From: JAAFHB01 sp037133495
GTDB taxonomy: Bacteria > Bacteroidota > Bacteroidia > Bacteroidales > Prolixibacteraceae
Length of the DNA: 64,000 bases
Direction of reading: 5' to 3'
Assembly: GCA_037133495.1 (NCBI GenBank)
Contig: JBAXOA010000008.1
Coordinates: 1-64,000, forward strand
Position 1 is the stretch's first letter, and every line of letters starts with the position of its first letter. A model generated the notes under the pieces. It did not search any database, was not told the DNA's origin, and was given only the letters and a program-made list of their open reading frames with translations. Shown in pieces: positions 8,438 through 18,041 of the stretch. The position numbers and the translations under genes were made by a program.

Positions 8438-11134
8438 TCACTTTGTGCAGGAAGCTTTGGCTGAAGTCATCTTCTGATTCGAGGCTACCATAGAGATCAC
8501 TTTGAGAAGTTGCTCACCTACGCCAATTCTATAGCCGGCGGAGAAGAGGTAAATGTTCCCAGACTCATCACAAAATAGTACCAGTGGCAGCTTATCTTTG
8601 AGATCTTCTCCATAAATAGCCGATATGGCAGTCAATATATTTCCGTTCTGATCGATTCCTGTCTCTATTTTGCCGGGAAGCTGATACGTTTTCAGTACGC
8701 CGGCCTGACTTGCTTTTTCGACTGGTATAGCAAATATAAACTGACCGCCCCATTTATTGAAATGATCTGTATAAGGACCGAGATCATTCAGAATATGTTT
8801 CGAAGGCTCCTTGTCTGGCTCAAGCAAAACTAACACCGAATATTTGCCGGAAACCAGCGATGACAGACTCACCACTTTACCATCACTTAAATTTTGAATA
8901 TTTAACTTTCCGAAATTTAGTTTTCCTGACGGTTTAAGTACTTCCGATTCCCTCCGGATTTCGATGGGCAACGTAGTAAGCTTTCCTTTTTCGATATCGA
9001 AGAAAGTCATTTTACTGAGTACAGATCCGTCTTGAATACGATTACCTGTAACCAGTGCATAATGACCGGTCTCCAAAGAAAGTGGCTGATCGGAATCTGT
9101 CAGTTTTTTTCCTTCAGGAAATTCAAGCGTACGGTAAAAGCCGTTACGCAAAATAGCAATGGTGTAGTGAAGGTAATATTGTGGCACCAGCGGATTATTT
9201 TTATCAAGCAGTTTAAGCAAACCTTTATCAGGTTGTGCCACTGCATCATGTTCAAAACCTGCCAGCAGCCATTCACCTTTTTTAGAATATTCCGGCAGCT
9301 GTGTCTCAGGATTTAACCGTGCTGGAATACCAAATGTGCGGCAAGCGGCTACAAAAAATGTAGCCCTGGAAATTGGATCAGCCACCCTCAGATTATAGAC
9401 ACCGATGGGTGAAAGAGGAGTACGCGAATGCTTGTTGGCATCGTCGTCGATTCGGATATTTTGGCGAATCCAGTCAGATAAAATGGAAATATCGTTACGC
9501 GCCGACAGTGCCATATCAGATCCAAATGAAGCACTCAAAAAACTTCTCCATGGACTTAAATTTTCAAGACCAATGCGCGGAGCAAGCACATAGCGGGTGA
9601 ATAATTCTTTTGATAGCACCAGTTTTTGTGCCCCTGACAATGCTGTCTGCACCAGGTGATCAGTCAGCACTGCTTCGGAAGCATCACTGAAATCCTTGTC
9701 TGATAACTGAATAGCCATTTCAAGCATCAATTCGCGGTTTTGGAGGCCATTCTTTTCGAGATAAGCTGAAATCTGGTCCCAATTCCCATAGCTTAATTTG
9801 ATAAACCGGGAAATAGTGTCAAAAGGAAGCTTGGTTTTATTGGCAAAAGCAGCGACCCACGCCGAATCTTTAAAAGTCTCCATATAGGCCCCGCGGATCG
9901 AATTATCGAGCCCCAGCTTACGTTCATTTTCCTTTCGCGCCTCATCGCTTATATTAAAGGTCAATTTTGTTGCATGTGGCGGAATAAAATCAAACAATTT
10001 ACCGCTTATTGCCGGTGTTGTTTGATTAAGCACAAGCTTAAGCGTATCCTTTTCGGGTACAGAAAATTTTTGCCAGGCAAATTTTCCATCTTTGGAAGCC
10101 CAGATAATCAGATCACCCATACCTGTGGTCAGGCTATTTGTGCCGCGCGAGTTCGTATATCCTGAGGCGATGGGATAATATTCTGCATAATTATACAGCT
10201 GATATTCAACTTTCGCGCTGTCGGCAGGAGTACCATCACAATTATTCACCAAAATGGTAATTTTTTTCACTGTTGCATAGTTCGAAGTCAGATTAAGCTC
10301 GGAGAAACGATCGGCAGTAGTTACGACATCCTCATTGCCAAAATAATGACCGTAAGCACGTGTATGAACAAGCATTGCGCGACTGGCAGGCTCGCTGAAC
10401 CAGCCTTTATTGAGATCAGCTTCAGGCTCACATGCGCCGAGATAGTTCCATTTACCATCGATCCATACCTCTACCCAGGCATGATTATCATCCGAATGGG
10501 CCCAACGAGGTGTATAAACCTGGCGAGCAGGAATTCCCACAGTGCGTAAAGCGGTTACAGCAAAGGTAGATTCTTCACCACACCGGCCAAATGATTTTTT
10601 AACTGTACTTAAAGGGGCACTTGTCCGGGAATCAGTTCCACGATAGGTTACTTTTTCGCGGCACCAGTGATTAATTTCGAGTGCAGCCTCTTTCATTCCC
10701 AACCCTTTAATACGCGCCTTAATTTCAGGATACATCACCTCCCTGAAATTATCCATATTCTCATTGTTTACCCTTAGTGGAAGTACAAAATGTAAAAATT
10801 CTTCTTCCGGAATTATTTTTCCCCATGGCATCTCCTCGCGAGCCTGCAAATTCAAACGCACATTTTTAAGAAAAAAATCAGGCTTATAATCAGCCAGATC
10901 GCTTAATGGCATATAGGCATATAAAAATTCCAGGGATTGTTTCTCTGAATTAGTAAGTGGCTGCTTAAAAATATCCCAGACTGAAAGCTTACTTTTAGAG
11001 GTAAGCTCTTTCTGAACAACCAGCATCCGTTGAATATCAGCAAGTCGTGCCGGATTTTGAATCAGATTCTGCTTTTTGGCACACGACACAAAAAGAATGG
11101 AAACAAAAATAATCACTAAGAATTTATTAATCAT
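8438..11134 (-). CDS. Transglutaminase-like lipoprotein, multidomain
   Basis: An 898-residue predicted lipoprotein (signal ends LFVSC, Cys18) with a transglutaminase-like domain. The catalytic triad is visible: Cys185 in FGRCGEESTFAV, His218 in DDNHAWVEVW and Asp226 in WIDGKWNYLGA. A carboxypeptidase-regulatory or Ig-like segment follows (about 285-375). A second, incomplete transglutaminase-like part (VADPISRATFFVAACRTFGIPARL) lacks the Cys-Gly-Glu core. The C-terminus resembles a thioredoxin-like fold (YSVLVLLEPDKEP, GVLKTYQLPG). It is the last gene of the glycan locus, 158 bases after the GH38-like gene. Such proteins probably act as periplasmic or surface peptidases or amidases; a role on glycopeptides left after glycan removal is inferred from context only. 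Confidence 0.8.
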   Translation of the reverse strand: MINKFLVIIFVSILFVSCAKKQNLIQNPARLADIQRMLVVQKELTSKSKLSVWDIFKQPLTNSEKQSLEFLYAYMPLSDLADYKPDFFLKNVRLNLQAREEMPWGKIIPEEEFLHFVLPLRVNNENMDNFREVMYPEIKARIKGLGMKEAALEINHWCREKVTYRGTDSRTSAPLSTVKKSFGRCGEESTFAVTALRTVGIPARQVYTPRWAHSDDNHAWVEVWIDGKWNYLGACEPEADLNKGWFSEPASRAMLVHTRAYGHYFGNEDVVTTADRFSELNLTSNYATVKKITILVNNCDGTPADSAKVEYQLYNYAEYYPIASGYTNSRGTNSLTTGMGDLIIWASKDGKFAWQKFSVPEKDTLKLVLNQTTPAISGKLFDFIPPHATKLTFNISDEARKENERKLGLDNSIRGAYMETFKDSAWVAAFANKTKLPFDTISRFIKLSYGNWDQISAYLEKNGLQNRELMLEMAIQLSDKDFSDASEAVLTDHLVQTALSGAQKLVLSKELFTRYVLAPRIGLENLSPWRSFLSASFGSDMALSARNDISILSDWIRQNIRIDDDANKHSRTPLSPIGVYNLRVADPISRATFFVAACRTFGIPARLNPETQLPEYSKKGEWLLAGFEHDAVAQPDKGLLKLLDKNNPLVPQYYLHYTIAILRNGFYRTLEFPEGKKLTDSDQPLSLETGHYALVTGNRIQDGSVLSKMTFFDIEKGKLTTLPIEIRRESEVLKPSGKLNFGKLNIQNLSDGKVVSLSSLVSGKYSVLVLLEPDKEPSKHILNDLGPYTDHFNKWGGQFIFAIPVEKASQAGVLKTYQLPGKIETGIDQNGNILTAISAIYGEDLKDKLPLVLFCDESGNIYLFSAGYRIGVGEQLLKVISMVASNQKMTSAKASCTK

Positions 11135-11292
11135 AAATTTCGATGTAAGATGTTAACTGCAAATAACGGAATTTTTCAGGAATTTCTAATGCTCCAAGGG
11201 TGACTTAAGGCTTGATAATGTTTTATATTAGATTAAATTAAGGCGTCTTGATCTTGTAAAAACAGTAATTTTTCGACAATCAGATTCGACTT

Positions 11293-13956
11293 TCATTTAA
11301 GCAAAATAAATGAAACCGGCTGATAAGCATTTATTGGGGTATCGAAGCTGTGGTTGATCACAGGAAATGCTTTCCCTTTCTTTTCACCCCTTAGGTTACA
11401 GGGCTGAACAAATTTGTATTTGCTTTCCGCCGGCAATGTAACCTTACATGACGTGCTGGTCCCGTTTTGTTCCCAAAGCCGTAGAATGTCCCCTGCCCCA
11501 TCTCTGTTTTTTCCGAAGAAAGTAATCAGAATACCTTTCTCCGACAAACTAATTCCATGACCAACAGCGGGAAGATTTCCGGTTTTTCCAGTTGCCAGGG
11601 CACATATCAACGGATTCCGGATTTCCTCTGAAGGAATAACAACCGAAGAAGCGTTTGAATACTTGTCGATACTCCAGATATAAAATCGGGTACTCCACGA
11701 GCCTTCCACCCATTCTGTAAAATTGGTACTCCATTGATTGTTATACAGATTGAAGAATACATTTGCTTTTTTCGGAACAAATGTAGGTGAATAAGACCAT
11801 AATCCGGGACGATCGAGGCTGATTCCGGGAACATCGGGTGACATAATACCGAATCCCTGATTATTTGAGTCAAGAACAGCCATTCCAGTATTCAGAAAGC
11901 AATAATCTCTGTTTGATCCATTTATAAAATCTAATGACGGATCTACAACGGCGCCAGGCCGGCCCAGTTTAAATATGGGCTTATCGATATTAAACGGAAA
12001 ACTTATCCAGCCTCCTTCGGGCCATGAATCAGCCGGCTTACCGTTGATACTCCAGATCATTTCAATGGATGGTCTGTTTTCAGTCAAGCTGAAGGTTAAA
12101 GAATAATTGTGCTTTAAATCTGCAGTTGCATTAAAATGCATTACAGCCGACACGGAAACAGAATCTTTCAGATATTCAATATGCGCATTTTTTCCCGATG
12201 TACGCTTATAGGGTTCATCCGTTAGATTGATCCGTCCAAGTTCTGCATAAGCCCAGTCCCAGCCGCCTTTGATGTAATCTTTGGCATACTTATCGGTATT
12301 TTGCTTGCTGAAACGCTCATAAACATACTGACCGAATTGAAATTCCTCATTCGGATTAACTGCTTCCCGTCCGGATTTTTTATCGATCAGTGATTTAATG
12401 GTTCCATTTTGGGGATCAAAAACGATCCTGAAAAATTTATTCTCAATACTTGAGTTTCCGGCATTGAATACCAGCGATGTTTTTTGGTTTGAACTGAGTT
12501 CGTCAACAGGAACAAATGTGGCATACCCCATCGAAGGAATGTGATTCGCGTGAAACTGAACGATATTCCTGTTTCGGGATACCGGTACAATCTCGCCGTT
12601 AGTCAGATTTTTCAATGCTTTTTTAAGTGGCTGAATGGTCTGAATCGTCACGAGTTCACTGCGTTCCCAAGGCAGCGGATTATATACAACGATCCTTTCG
12701 CCGGGAACATTTACAGCAGCAGCAAGTCCTTTTATTTCGCGGCTTAACGCAGGATAGAGGTATTTTGCAGCAAAGGTGATATGGTTCGATTTCTCCTTCC
12801 ACGAATATTCAATCGGCTCGTATAACCCTTTAGCCCTCAAATCCTCAAATTCATCGCCGTAAGCCCAATAGCCGGCATGCCCGTGACTCATCGCCATTCC
12901 AAATGAGTGTTCGTCGAAAAGCTGGATTTGCTCCAAAGCACTGTCAACAATTGGAACAATTCCCTTTTCATTGTTAGCGCCCCATATCGCAGCAAGCGCA
13001 TTAAGTGCTTCCAGATTAGTTGCCGTTTTGCTCAAATCTCTGCCCGACTTCACCTCGCGAGGCATCGACATGTATCCATGAATCCAGGTGTCAGGCATAT
13101 CTCCTTTAACAACAGGCAATTCAGGGTGCTCTTTCATAATTGAATTGTAAAAATCGGCCATACTCCCGGTTCTGACTTTTGCTCCGGGATTTTGCCTTTC
13201 AATATCTTTTATTGCTTCCTTAAATTGTTCATAAGTCGGGGCTCCTGTATTGTCGTTGGTATGGATGATAGCCATCCACGTCTGGTAAGGCCATCCTTGA
13301 GGAGGTGCAGGGGTGGTTCCGTAATATGGGCCAAAATACATGGTCATTAGGAGGGACTTGTCAGGCCCTTCCCACCAGAAAAGCAATGGAACCTCGGGAG
13401 ATTTTGATGCCGCATTACAGCCAATATGAAGGAATTTAATCCCTGCATTGGTAAGAATTGTTGGAAGAATCCATGAATGACCTGGAACGTCGGTTTGTTT
13501 GGCATCAATGGGTAAGGACAAGCCGGCATCCCTGCTTATTTTCGAAGAATACTCCAACGAACGAACCAAAGGTTCAAGATCACAAGCCTCAGTCTCAAAG
13601 GTAAATGGCAACCCGTGAACCTGGAAATTACCTTCTTTTATTGCCTTTTCGATGCGTTGCTTCACCTCCGGCTTCGATTTGGCAAGCATTTCTTTCATTG
13701 GCCAACCCGCAACAGTCCATTTGAATTGCTGACTTTCAGGTAATTGTTTCGACTTTTCAATAACATCCAAAGCGCCGGTCACCATTCCGTGTGAATAATT
13801 GTAGCTTACATTATCAGCCCAATCGGTATAACCTATATCAAAATGAGTTTTAAAAACAACAATTACCTCCTTTACACCTGAAGGAGTTGGTTTTGTCTGA
13901 CTGGATAACTGTTGCGTAATAGTTAAACAGAATAAAATAATTGCAGCTATTTTCAT
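11293..13956 (-). CDS. GH38-like/DUF5054-type glycosidase
   Basis: The 887-residue protein has a signal peptide (cleavage near LSSQ-TKP) and the N-terminal motif FKTHFDIGYTD, where His38 and Asp40 match the zinc-binding HxD of GH38 alpha-mannosidases; the usual HxDPGW is here HFDIGY. Later parts fit the GH38 plan: a barrel domain with WTVAGWPM and QTDVPGHSW, a helical middle region (SHGHAGYWAYGDEFEDLR), and a large beta-rich C-terminus with a possible retained NGTIKSLIDKKSGREAVN strand. It lies within the glycan operon between a six-hairpin glycosidase and the transglutaminase-like gene. Alpha-mannoside cleavage is likely, but this divergent branch has few characterised members. Confidence 0.72.
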   Translation of the reverse strand: MKIAAIILFCLTITQQLSSQTKPTPSGVKEVIVVFKTHFDIGYTDWADNVSYNYSHGMVTGALDVIEKSKQLPESQQFKWTVAGWPMKEMLAKSKPEVKQRIEKAIKEGNFQVHGLPFTFETEACDLEPLVRSLEYSSKISRDAGLSLPIDAKQTDVPGHSWILPTILTNAGIKFLHIGCNAASKSPEVPLLFWWEGPDKSLLMTMYFGPYYGTTPAPPQGWPYQTWMAIIHTNDNTGAPTYEQFKEAIKDIERQNPGAKVRTGSMADFYNSIMKEHPELPVVKGDMPDTWIHGYMSMPREVKSGRDLSKTATNLEALNALAAIWGANNEKGIVPIVDSALEQIQLFDEHSFGMAMSHGHAGYWAYGDEFEDLRAKGLYEPIEYSWKEKSNHITFAAKYLYPALSREIKGLAAAVNVPGERIVVYNPLPWERSELVTIQTIQPLKKALKNLTNGEIVPVSRNRNIVQFHANHIPSMGYATFVPVDELSSNQKTSLVFNAGNSSIENKFFRIVFDPQNGTIKSLIDKKSGREAVNPNEEFQFGQYVYERFSKQNTDKYAKDYIKGGWDWAYAELGRINLTDEPYKRTSGKNAHIEYLKDSVSVSAVMHFNATADLKHNYSLTFSLTENRPSIEMIWSINGKPADSWPEGGWISFPFNIDKPIFKLGRPGAVVDPSLDFINGSNRDYCFLNTGMAVLDSNNQGFGIMSPDVPGISLDRPGLWSYSPTFVPKKANVFFNLYNNQWSTNFTEWVEGSWSTRFYIWSIDKYSNASSVVIPSEEIRNPLICALATGKTGNLPAVGHGISLSEKGILITFFGKNRDGAGDILRLWEQNGTSTSCKVTLPAESKYKFVQPCNLRGEKKGKAFPVINHSFDTPINAYQPVSFILLK

Positions 13957-14087
13957 ACTATAAAAATCAGGTAACAGTAATGAATAAATGTATTAATAAA
14001 AATTTTCTTTTGCAGAGATTATTTGCAGGCAACATCATTGATCTGCCGGCTTGCGGAGAGCATTGAAAATTGGTCATTGAACATTAA

Positions 14088-15383
14088 TTATCTGGCCCAC
14101 TCTTCAAACATTGAGATTGCTGTAAACAAAACACCGGCTTCACCTCTGAAAGTGCCTGATCCTCTGGGTTTATTATCAACCGAATACCATTCATAGAAAC
14201 CATTATTATCCTTTACCCTTTTCACCATTGGAATCATTTGCTCATAGGCTTCTTCAATAAATCCATTTTTTACGAGCTGCTGAATCATTCTGCCGCCAAA
14301 CCATGTCCAATCGCCTCCGTTCTGGTAGCTGTATTCCGGGTTCATAATTTTATTGGCAAATAAACCTTTGGGATACGGAGGATAAAGTGTAAGGCCAATA
14401 GAACCGGCACCTGCCTGTTTTACACGGCTGACCATCATATCCAGCGATTTTTTGATCTCATCTTTGCTGAGTAATCCGGCTTCAATGGCTATTGTGGTTC
14501 CTCCGAAATAGAAGATTTTGTTCTCGTCAAAATCTTTTGGAAAGGGTGATCCTTTTTCGAGATAGATGTGTGGAATGAATTTTTGATTTTGATTATCCCA
14601 TAAATATTTGCGGCAGTTACCGGAGATGGAATATCGGATTTTATTCCATTTCGCTTTCGATGCCGGAATGATTTCCATCAGGTTGTTCAGCGCTATAATA
14701 AACATGGCGTTGTCGTAAATATCAATCGCCGGATGGGTGTTGGCATCCAAATCAACTCCCCAGCCATGTTCAGGCTGAACATCGCCCCAGTCGGCTGTAG
14801 TTGCCCCGATAATGAGTCCGTATTGCTTATTAAAACGTTGGCTTATTAAAAATTCCATTGCCCATTCGAGCCTGTCGGACACTTTTTTATCCCCGATTTT
14901 CTCATCCAGAATGGTTTTATCTCCTGTTAATTGTATGTATTTGTAAACAGCCTGAACCAAAGAGCTTTCCTGATCGGTTTCTACCGTATTTTTATGACCA
15001 GCATACCTCGGTTCGAGTTCCGAATAGATGAAATCATATTTTTCAGCACCAATTTTCTCAACCGGTGTAAACCCATCAATAATATTCCCGTCCGCTCCTT
15101 GCATTCTAAAAAAAACAAGCAGATTTTCTTTCAATGTTTTCTTCTCATTAACCTGAGCCGCAAGCTGAATAAAGGTATTGTAATCGCGGATCCACACTTC
15201 GCGGTAACCATCTCCGGCATTAAAACCGGTTTTCATCACCTCAAGTGCCTTGGCTTTAACAAAAGCAAAATATTGATCATTTTTAATTTTTTCGGCCAGT
15301 TCATTTTTGGGGCTCGCACCTGTATGCAACGAGCATGCAATAAAAATTAACAGGAGTAAAAACAAGTTGTAATTAAGCTTCAT
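14088..15383 (-). CDS. Six-hairpin (alpha/alpha)6 glycosidase
   Basis: A 431-residue secreted protein or lipoprotein (signal ending IFIACSLHTG, possible lipid-anchored Cys) with the repeated helix pairs of (alpha/alpha)6-barrel glycosidases. Motifs are GYREVWIRDYNTFIQLA near residue 60, TVETDQESSLVQAVYKYI, IIGATTADWGDVQPEHGWG, and YQNGGDWTWFGGRMIQQL toward the end. These recall clans that include GH37, GH63 and GH100, but I cannot name a family. It starts 6 bases after the stop of the GH2 gene, so they are translationally close. Within this operon a role in trimming glucose or mannose from an N-glycan-like substrate is plausible. Confidence 0.7.
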   Translation of the reverse strand: MKLNYNLFLLLLIFIACSLHTGASPKNELAEKIKNDQYFAFVKAKALEVMKTGFNAGDGYREVWIRDYNTFIQLAAQVNEKKTLKENLLVFFRMQGADGNIIDGFTPVEKIGAEKYDFIYSELEPRYAGHKNTVETDQESSLVQAVYKYIQLTGDKTILDEKIGDKKVSDRLEWAMEFLISQRFNKQYGLIIGATTADWGDVQPEHGWGVDLDANTHPAIDIYDNAMFIIALNNLMEIIPASKAKWNKIRYSISGNCRKYLWDNQNQKFIPHIYLEKGSPFPKDFDENKIFYFGGTTIAIEAGLLSKDEIKKSLDMMVSRVKQAGAGSIGLTLYPPYPKGLFANKIMNPEYSYQNGGDWTWFGGRMIQQLVKNGFIEEAYEQMIPMVKRVKDNNGFYEWYSVDNKPRGSGTFRGEAGVLFTAISMFEEWAR

Positions 15384-15389
15384 AGTTTT

Positions 15390-17999
15390 TTATTTTATAA
15401 TTTGATTTTTAATATTCCATCCTTCCATTTCAATCCGTAATGATCTGGATTTAATCCCATCGGAAAGAAGCGTTAAATCAACATTGATTTCCCTGCTTTC
15501 ACCCGGAAATAGTGTGATATAATTATCACTGAAATAGACCGGGAGAGCCAGTTCTCCGCTTTTCTCATCCACGACTTTCAACCGAACAAAAAAAGCTGTT
15601 TCCAATCCTTTATTGTTTATTATTACCGATTTCCCGCCTTTTGAATTATTTATAAACTCACCTTGCAAAGTAGCGGGCTTTAAATCGTTTAACTTCTCAT
15701 AACTCTTCCCGGGTGTTGATAACCAATAAAAATTTTCATCTCTGAGCTGATTATCCTTATCTGTCAGTTTCAACCTCAAAAAATAAACTTCATCTTTAAT
15801 ATTCTGAGTTTTAATTTTATTTAAAACCTTTAACTTATTGGCAGAAAAAGAGGATTTATATTGGTCAGTGGCGAGTGGCTTTCCGTGAATATCAAATAAT
15901 TCAGCACTGATTGTCATATCATTAAAGTCAAGAGGGGTCTGATTCACCACACAAATGGAAGAATCATTCAGATTTAATTGTACATGAAGCGGTTTTGCAC
16001 CATGCTGATAACCATAAAAACCACCGTTCTGCTCGAGAAAAACATCGTAAAATTGTCCTCGCAGCGCTGTCCATGGATTCTGGTTTTTCCAGACAAGCAT
16101 TCCCGAATAGGTCGTCCACATCCCGGCATTAAAACCTTCCTGCAACGCACGGTATTGCTCATAATTCACAAGCTGTGCTTTTCTGCAGAAGTCCGTAATT
16201 CCTGCCGGTTTACCGTACTGATCAATAAAATTATCATAACCAATATATTTATGATAAGTCCAGGTTGCATTTTCACCTCTCTTTGACGGAAGCACCAAAT
16301 CCTTTTCCTCCATAATTTTACGCATTGTTTCAACATTAGGCATTCCGACGGAGCCCAATTCCGGATTAAACGGGAAAGAAGTAAACGTGAAAAAACGAAG
16401 CGGATTTTGTATTCCATAAGGACCATCCCCATTCCCTCCCAGACTGCTTCTTGCCAGATCGGTTGAAGTCGATTCATTAAGGTAATAACGCGTTCCGTCA
16501 TATTTTGGGAACACTTCTTCCCTAAGTTTTTTATCGATATCTGCGGGAGGAGGATATTCATTGCCACCGCACCACAAATACAGGCTGGGATGGTTGCGCA
16601 GCATTTTCACCTGATCGATGACCGTATTGACAAATAACGAATGATTGTCGGGGTAGGCACGACGTCGTTCCTGGGTCTCCTTTTTTGCAGGATCGAACCA
16701 CCGGCCATTGCAATCGCCTGAAACATAAAGGTCCTGCCATACCAGTAAACCATATTTGTCGCAGGCATCATAAAATTCAGGTCGTTCGGTCATCGATCCG
16801 CCCCAGACCCGAATCATGTTCATATTCATTTCGGCATGCATTTTTACATCAGCCTCATAACGATCAGTTGACAATCGCAACAACGCATCTGAAGCAATCC
16901 AGTTTCCCCCTTTAATGAATACATCCTGACCGTTTACTGAAAATACTCTGGCTCTCAACGTTTCGTTAAACCGGCTTGCGGATTCCCGGATTCCAAAAAC
17001 GACCTTTTCCTGATCAACAATTTCTCCGTTATTTCCAATGAAAGAGAAAGTTATGTTGTAAAGCGGGTGCTCTCCCATTCCATTTGGCCACCACAACTGA
17101 GGATTTTCTATTTTAAACTCAGGAAGCGTCGCAGTTATTTTCCCTCCGGAAGGAATCTCCACCATTTCCGAGGTTTCGTAATTACCACACCGCGCAATTA
17201 ATTTACCCCGTTGAAGTTGATCGCTTGTATTCAGTAAATCAGCAGAAGCGACAACGAATGCCGGAGCCTGCTTTCCTGAAGGCACTCTTTTCCCGGGTAC
17301 TTTGGTCTGAATGTGTGGGTCGAGTAAATCAACTGAACCGCTAAATTCCAATGCTACTTCGTCCCAGATACCTGTATTTCGATCCTTAATCGGACAAATC
17401 CAATCCCACCCTGCAGTAAATTGCATAGTTACCGAGCGGGCTATGGTTCCGTCGCCTCCCTGTCCATTAGGAGCTCCAACAGGATTTGGCGGATGCACCA
17501 GAACAGCAAGCCGATTAATTCCTTTCTCAATGAAAGGAGTAATCAGGTATTTTTCGCGCAGAAACATCCCCTCATGAGTATCCGGATTGATCTTTTTGCC
17601 ATTTAAAAACAGCTCGGCAGAATAATTAATTCCCCTGAATTTCAACCAGACCTGTTCCCCTTCCTTCAATTCCGGAATATTAAATTCGTCGTAAAACCAA
17701 TAGGTGTAATAATCGGCTCCGGTTTGATAAATATCGGGAATCTGTTCATTATTCATTCCAAAAAACGGATCCGGAATTAATTGATTATGGAGCAGGGTTG
17801 TCAGCACCGTTCCGGGAACTACCGCTTCCATCCAGCCGTAGAATTTATAATTTTTCCCGGATACAACAGTTCCGTCAACCATTACTTCAATGGCCTTTTT
17901 AGCCTTCCAACCTGAGCAAAGCTTAACCGGTTCATGTTGTGCCACAGCCTGGAGAGAAAGGAATAACAGCAGTAAAACGAAGAGTTTTATTATTTTCAT
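15390..17999 (-). CDS. GH2 beta-mannosidase-like exoglycosidase
   Basis: The 869-residue secreted enzyme (signal ending LQAVAQ) is a glycoside hydrolase family 2 member of the beta-mannosidase / mannosylglycoprotein endo-beta-mannosidase / exo-glucosaminidase group. The N-terminal sugar-binding domain includes YWFYDEFNIPE and LKFRGINYSAELFLNG. The barrel shows MIRVWGGSMTERPEFYDACD, the acid/base Glu481 in LWCGGNEYPPP and a likely nucleophile Glu547 in FNPELGSVGMP. It would remove the beta-linked mannose of the N-glycan core after alpha-mannosidases have acted. It sits 42 bases after GH92 and 6 bases before the six-hairpin gene. The precise substrate within GH2 cannot be set from sequence alone. 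Confidence 0.85.
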   Translation of the reverse strand: MKIIKLFVLLLLFLSLQAVAQHEPVKLCSGWKAKKAIEVMVDGTVVSGKNYKFYGWMEAVVPGTVLTTLLHNQLIPDPFFGMNNEQIPDIYQTGADYYTYWFYDEFNIPELKEGEQVWLKFRGINYSAELFLNGKKINPDTHEGMFLREKYLITPFIEKGINRLAVLVHPPNPVGAPNGQGGDGTIARSVTMQFTAGWDWICPIKDRNTGIWDEVALEFSGSVDLLDPHIQTKVPGKRVPSGKQAPAFVVASADLLNTSDQLQRGKLIARCGNYETSEMVEIPSGGKITATLPEFKIENPQLWWPNGMGEHPLYNITFSFIGNNGEIVDQEKVVFGIRESASRFNETLRARVFSVNGQDVFIKGGNWIASDALLRLSTDRYEADVKMHAEMNMNMIRVWGGSMTERPEFYDACDKYGLLVWQDLYVSGDCNGRWFDPAKKETQERRRAYPDNHSLFVNTVIDQVKMLRNHPSLYLWCGGNEYPPPADIDKKLREEVFPKYDGTRYYLNESTSTDLARSSLGGNGDGPYGIQNPLRFFTFTSFPFNPELGSVGMPNVETMRKIMEEKDLVLPSKRGENATWTYHKYIGYDNFIDQYGKPAGITDFCRKAQLVNYEQYRALQEGFNAGMWTTYSGMLVWKNQNPWTALRGQFYDVFLEQNGGFYGYQHGAKPLHVQLNLNDSSICVVNQTPLDFNDMTISAELFDIHGKPLATDQYKSSFSANKLKVLNKIKTQNIKDEVYFLRLKLTDKDNQLRDENFYWLSTPGKSYEKLNDLKPATLQGEFINNSKGGKSVIINNKGLETAFFVRLKVVDEKSGELALPVYFSDNYITLFPGESREINVDLTLLSDGIKSRSLRIEMEGWNIKNQIIK

Positions 18000-18041
18000 A
18001 CGTAGAATATTTGTTTTCTTTCGGAAGTGGACTTTATCATT

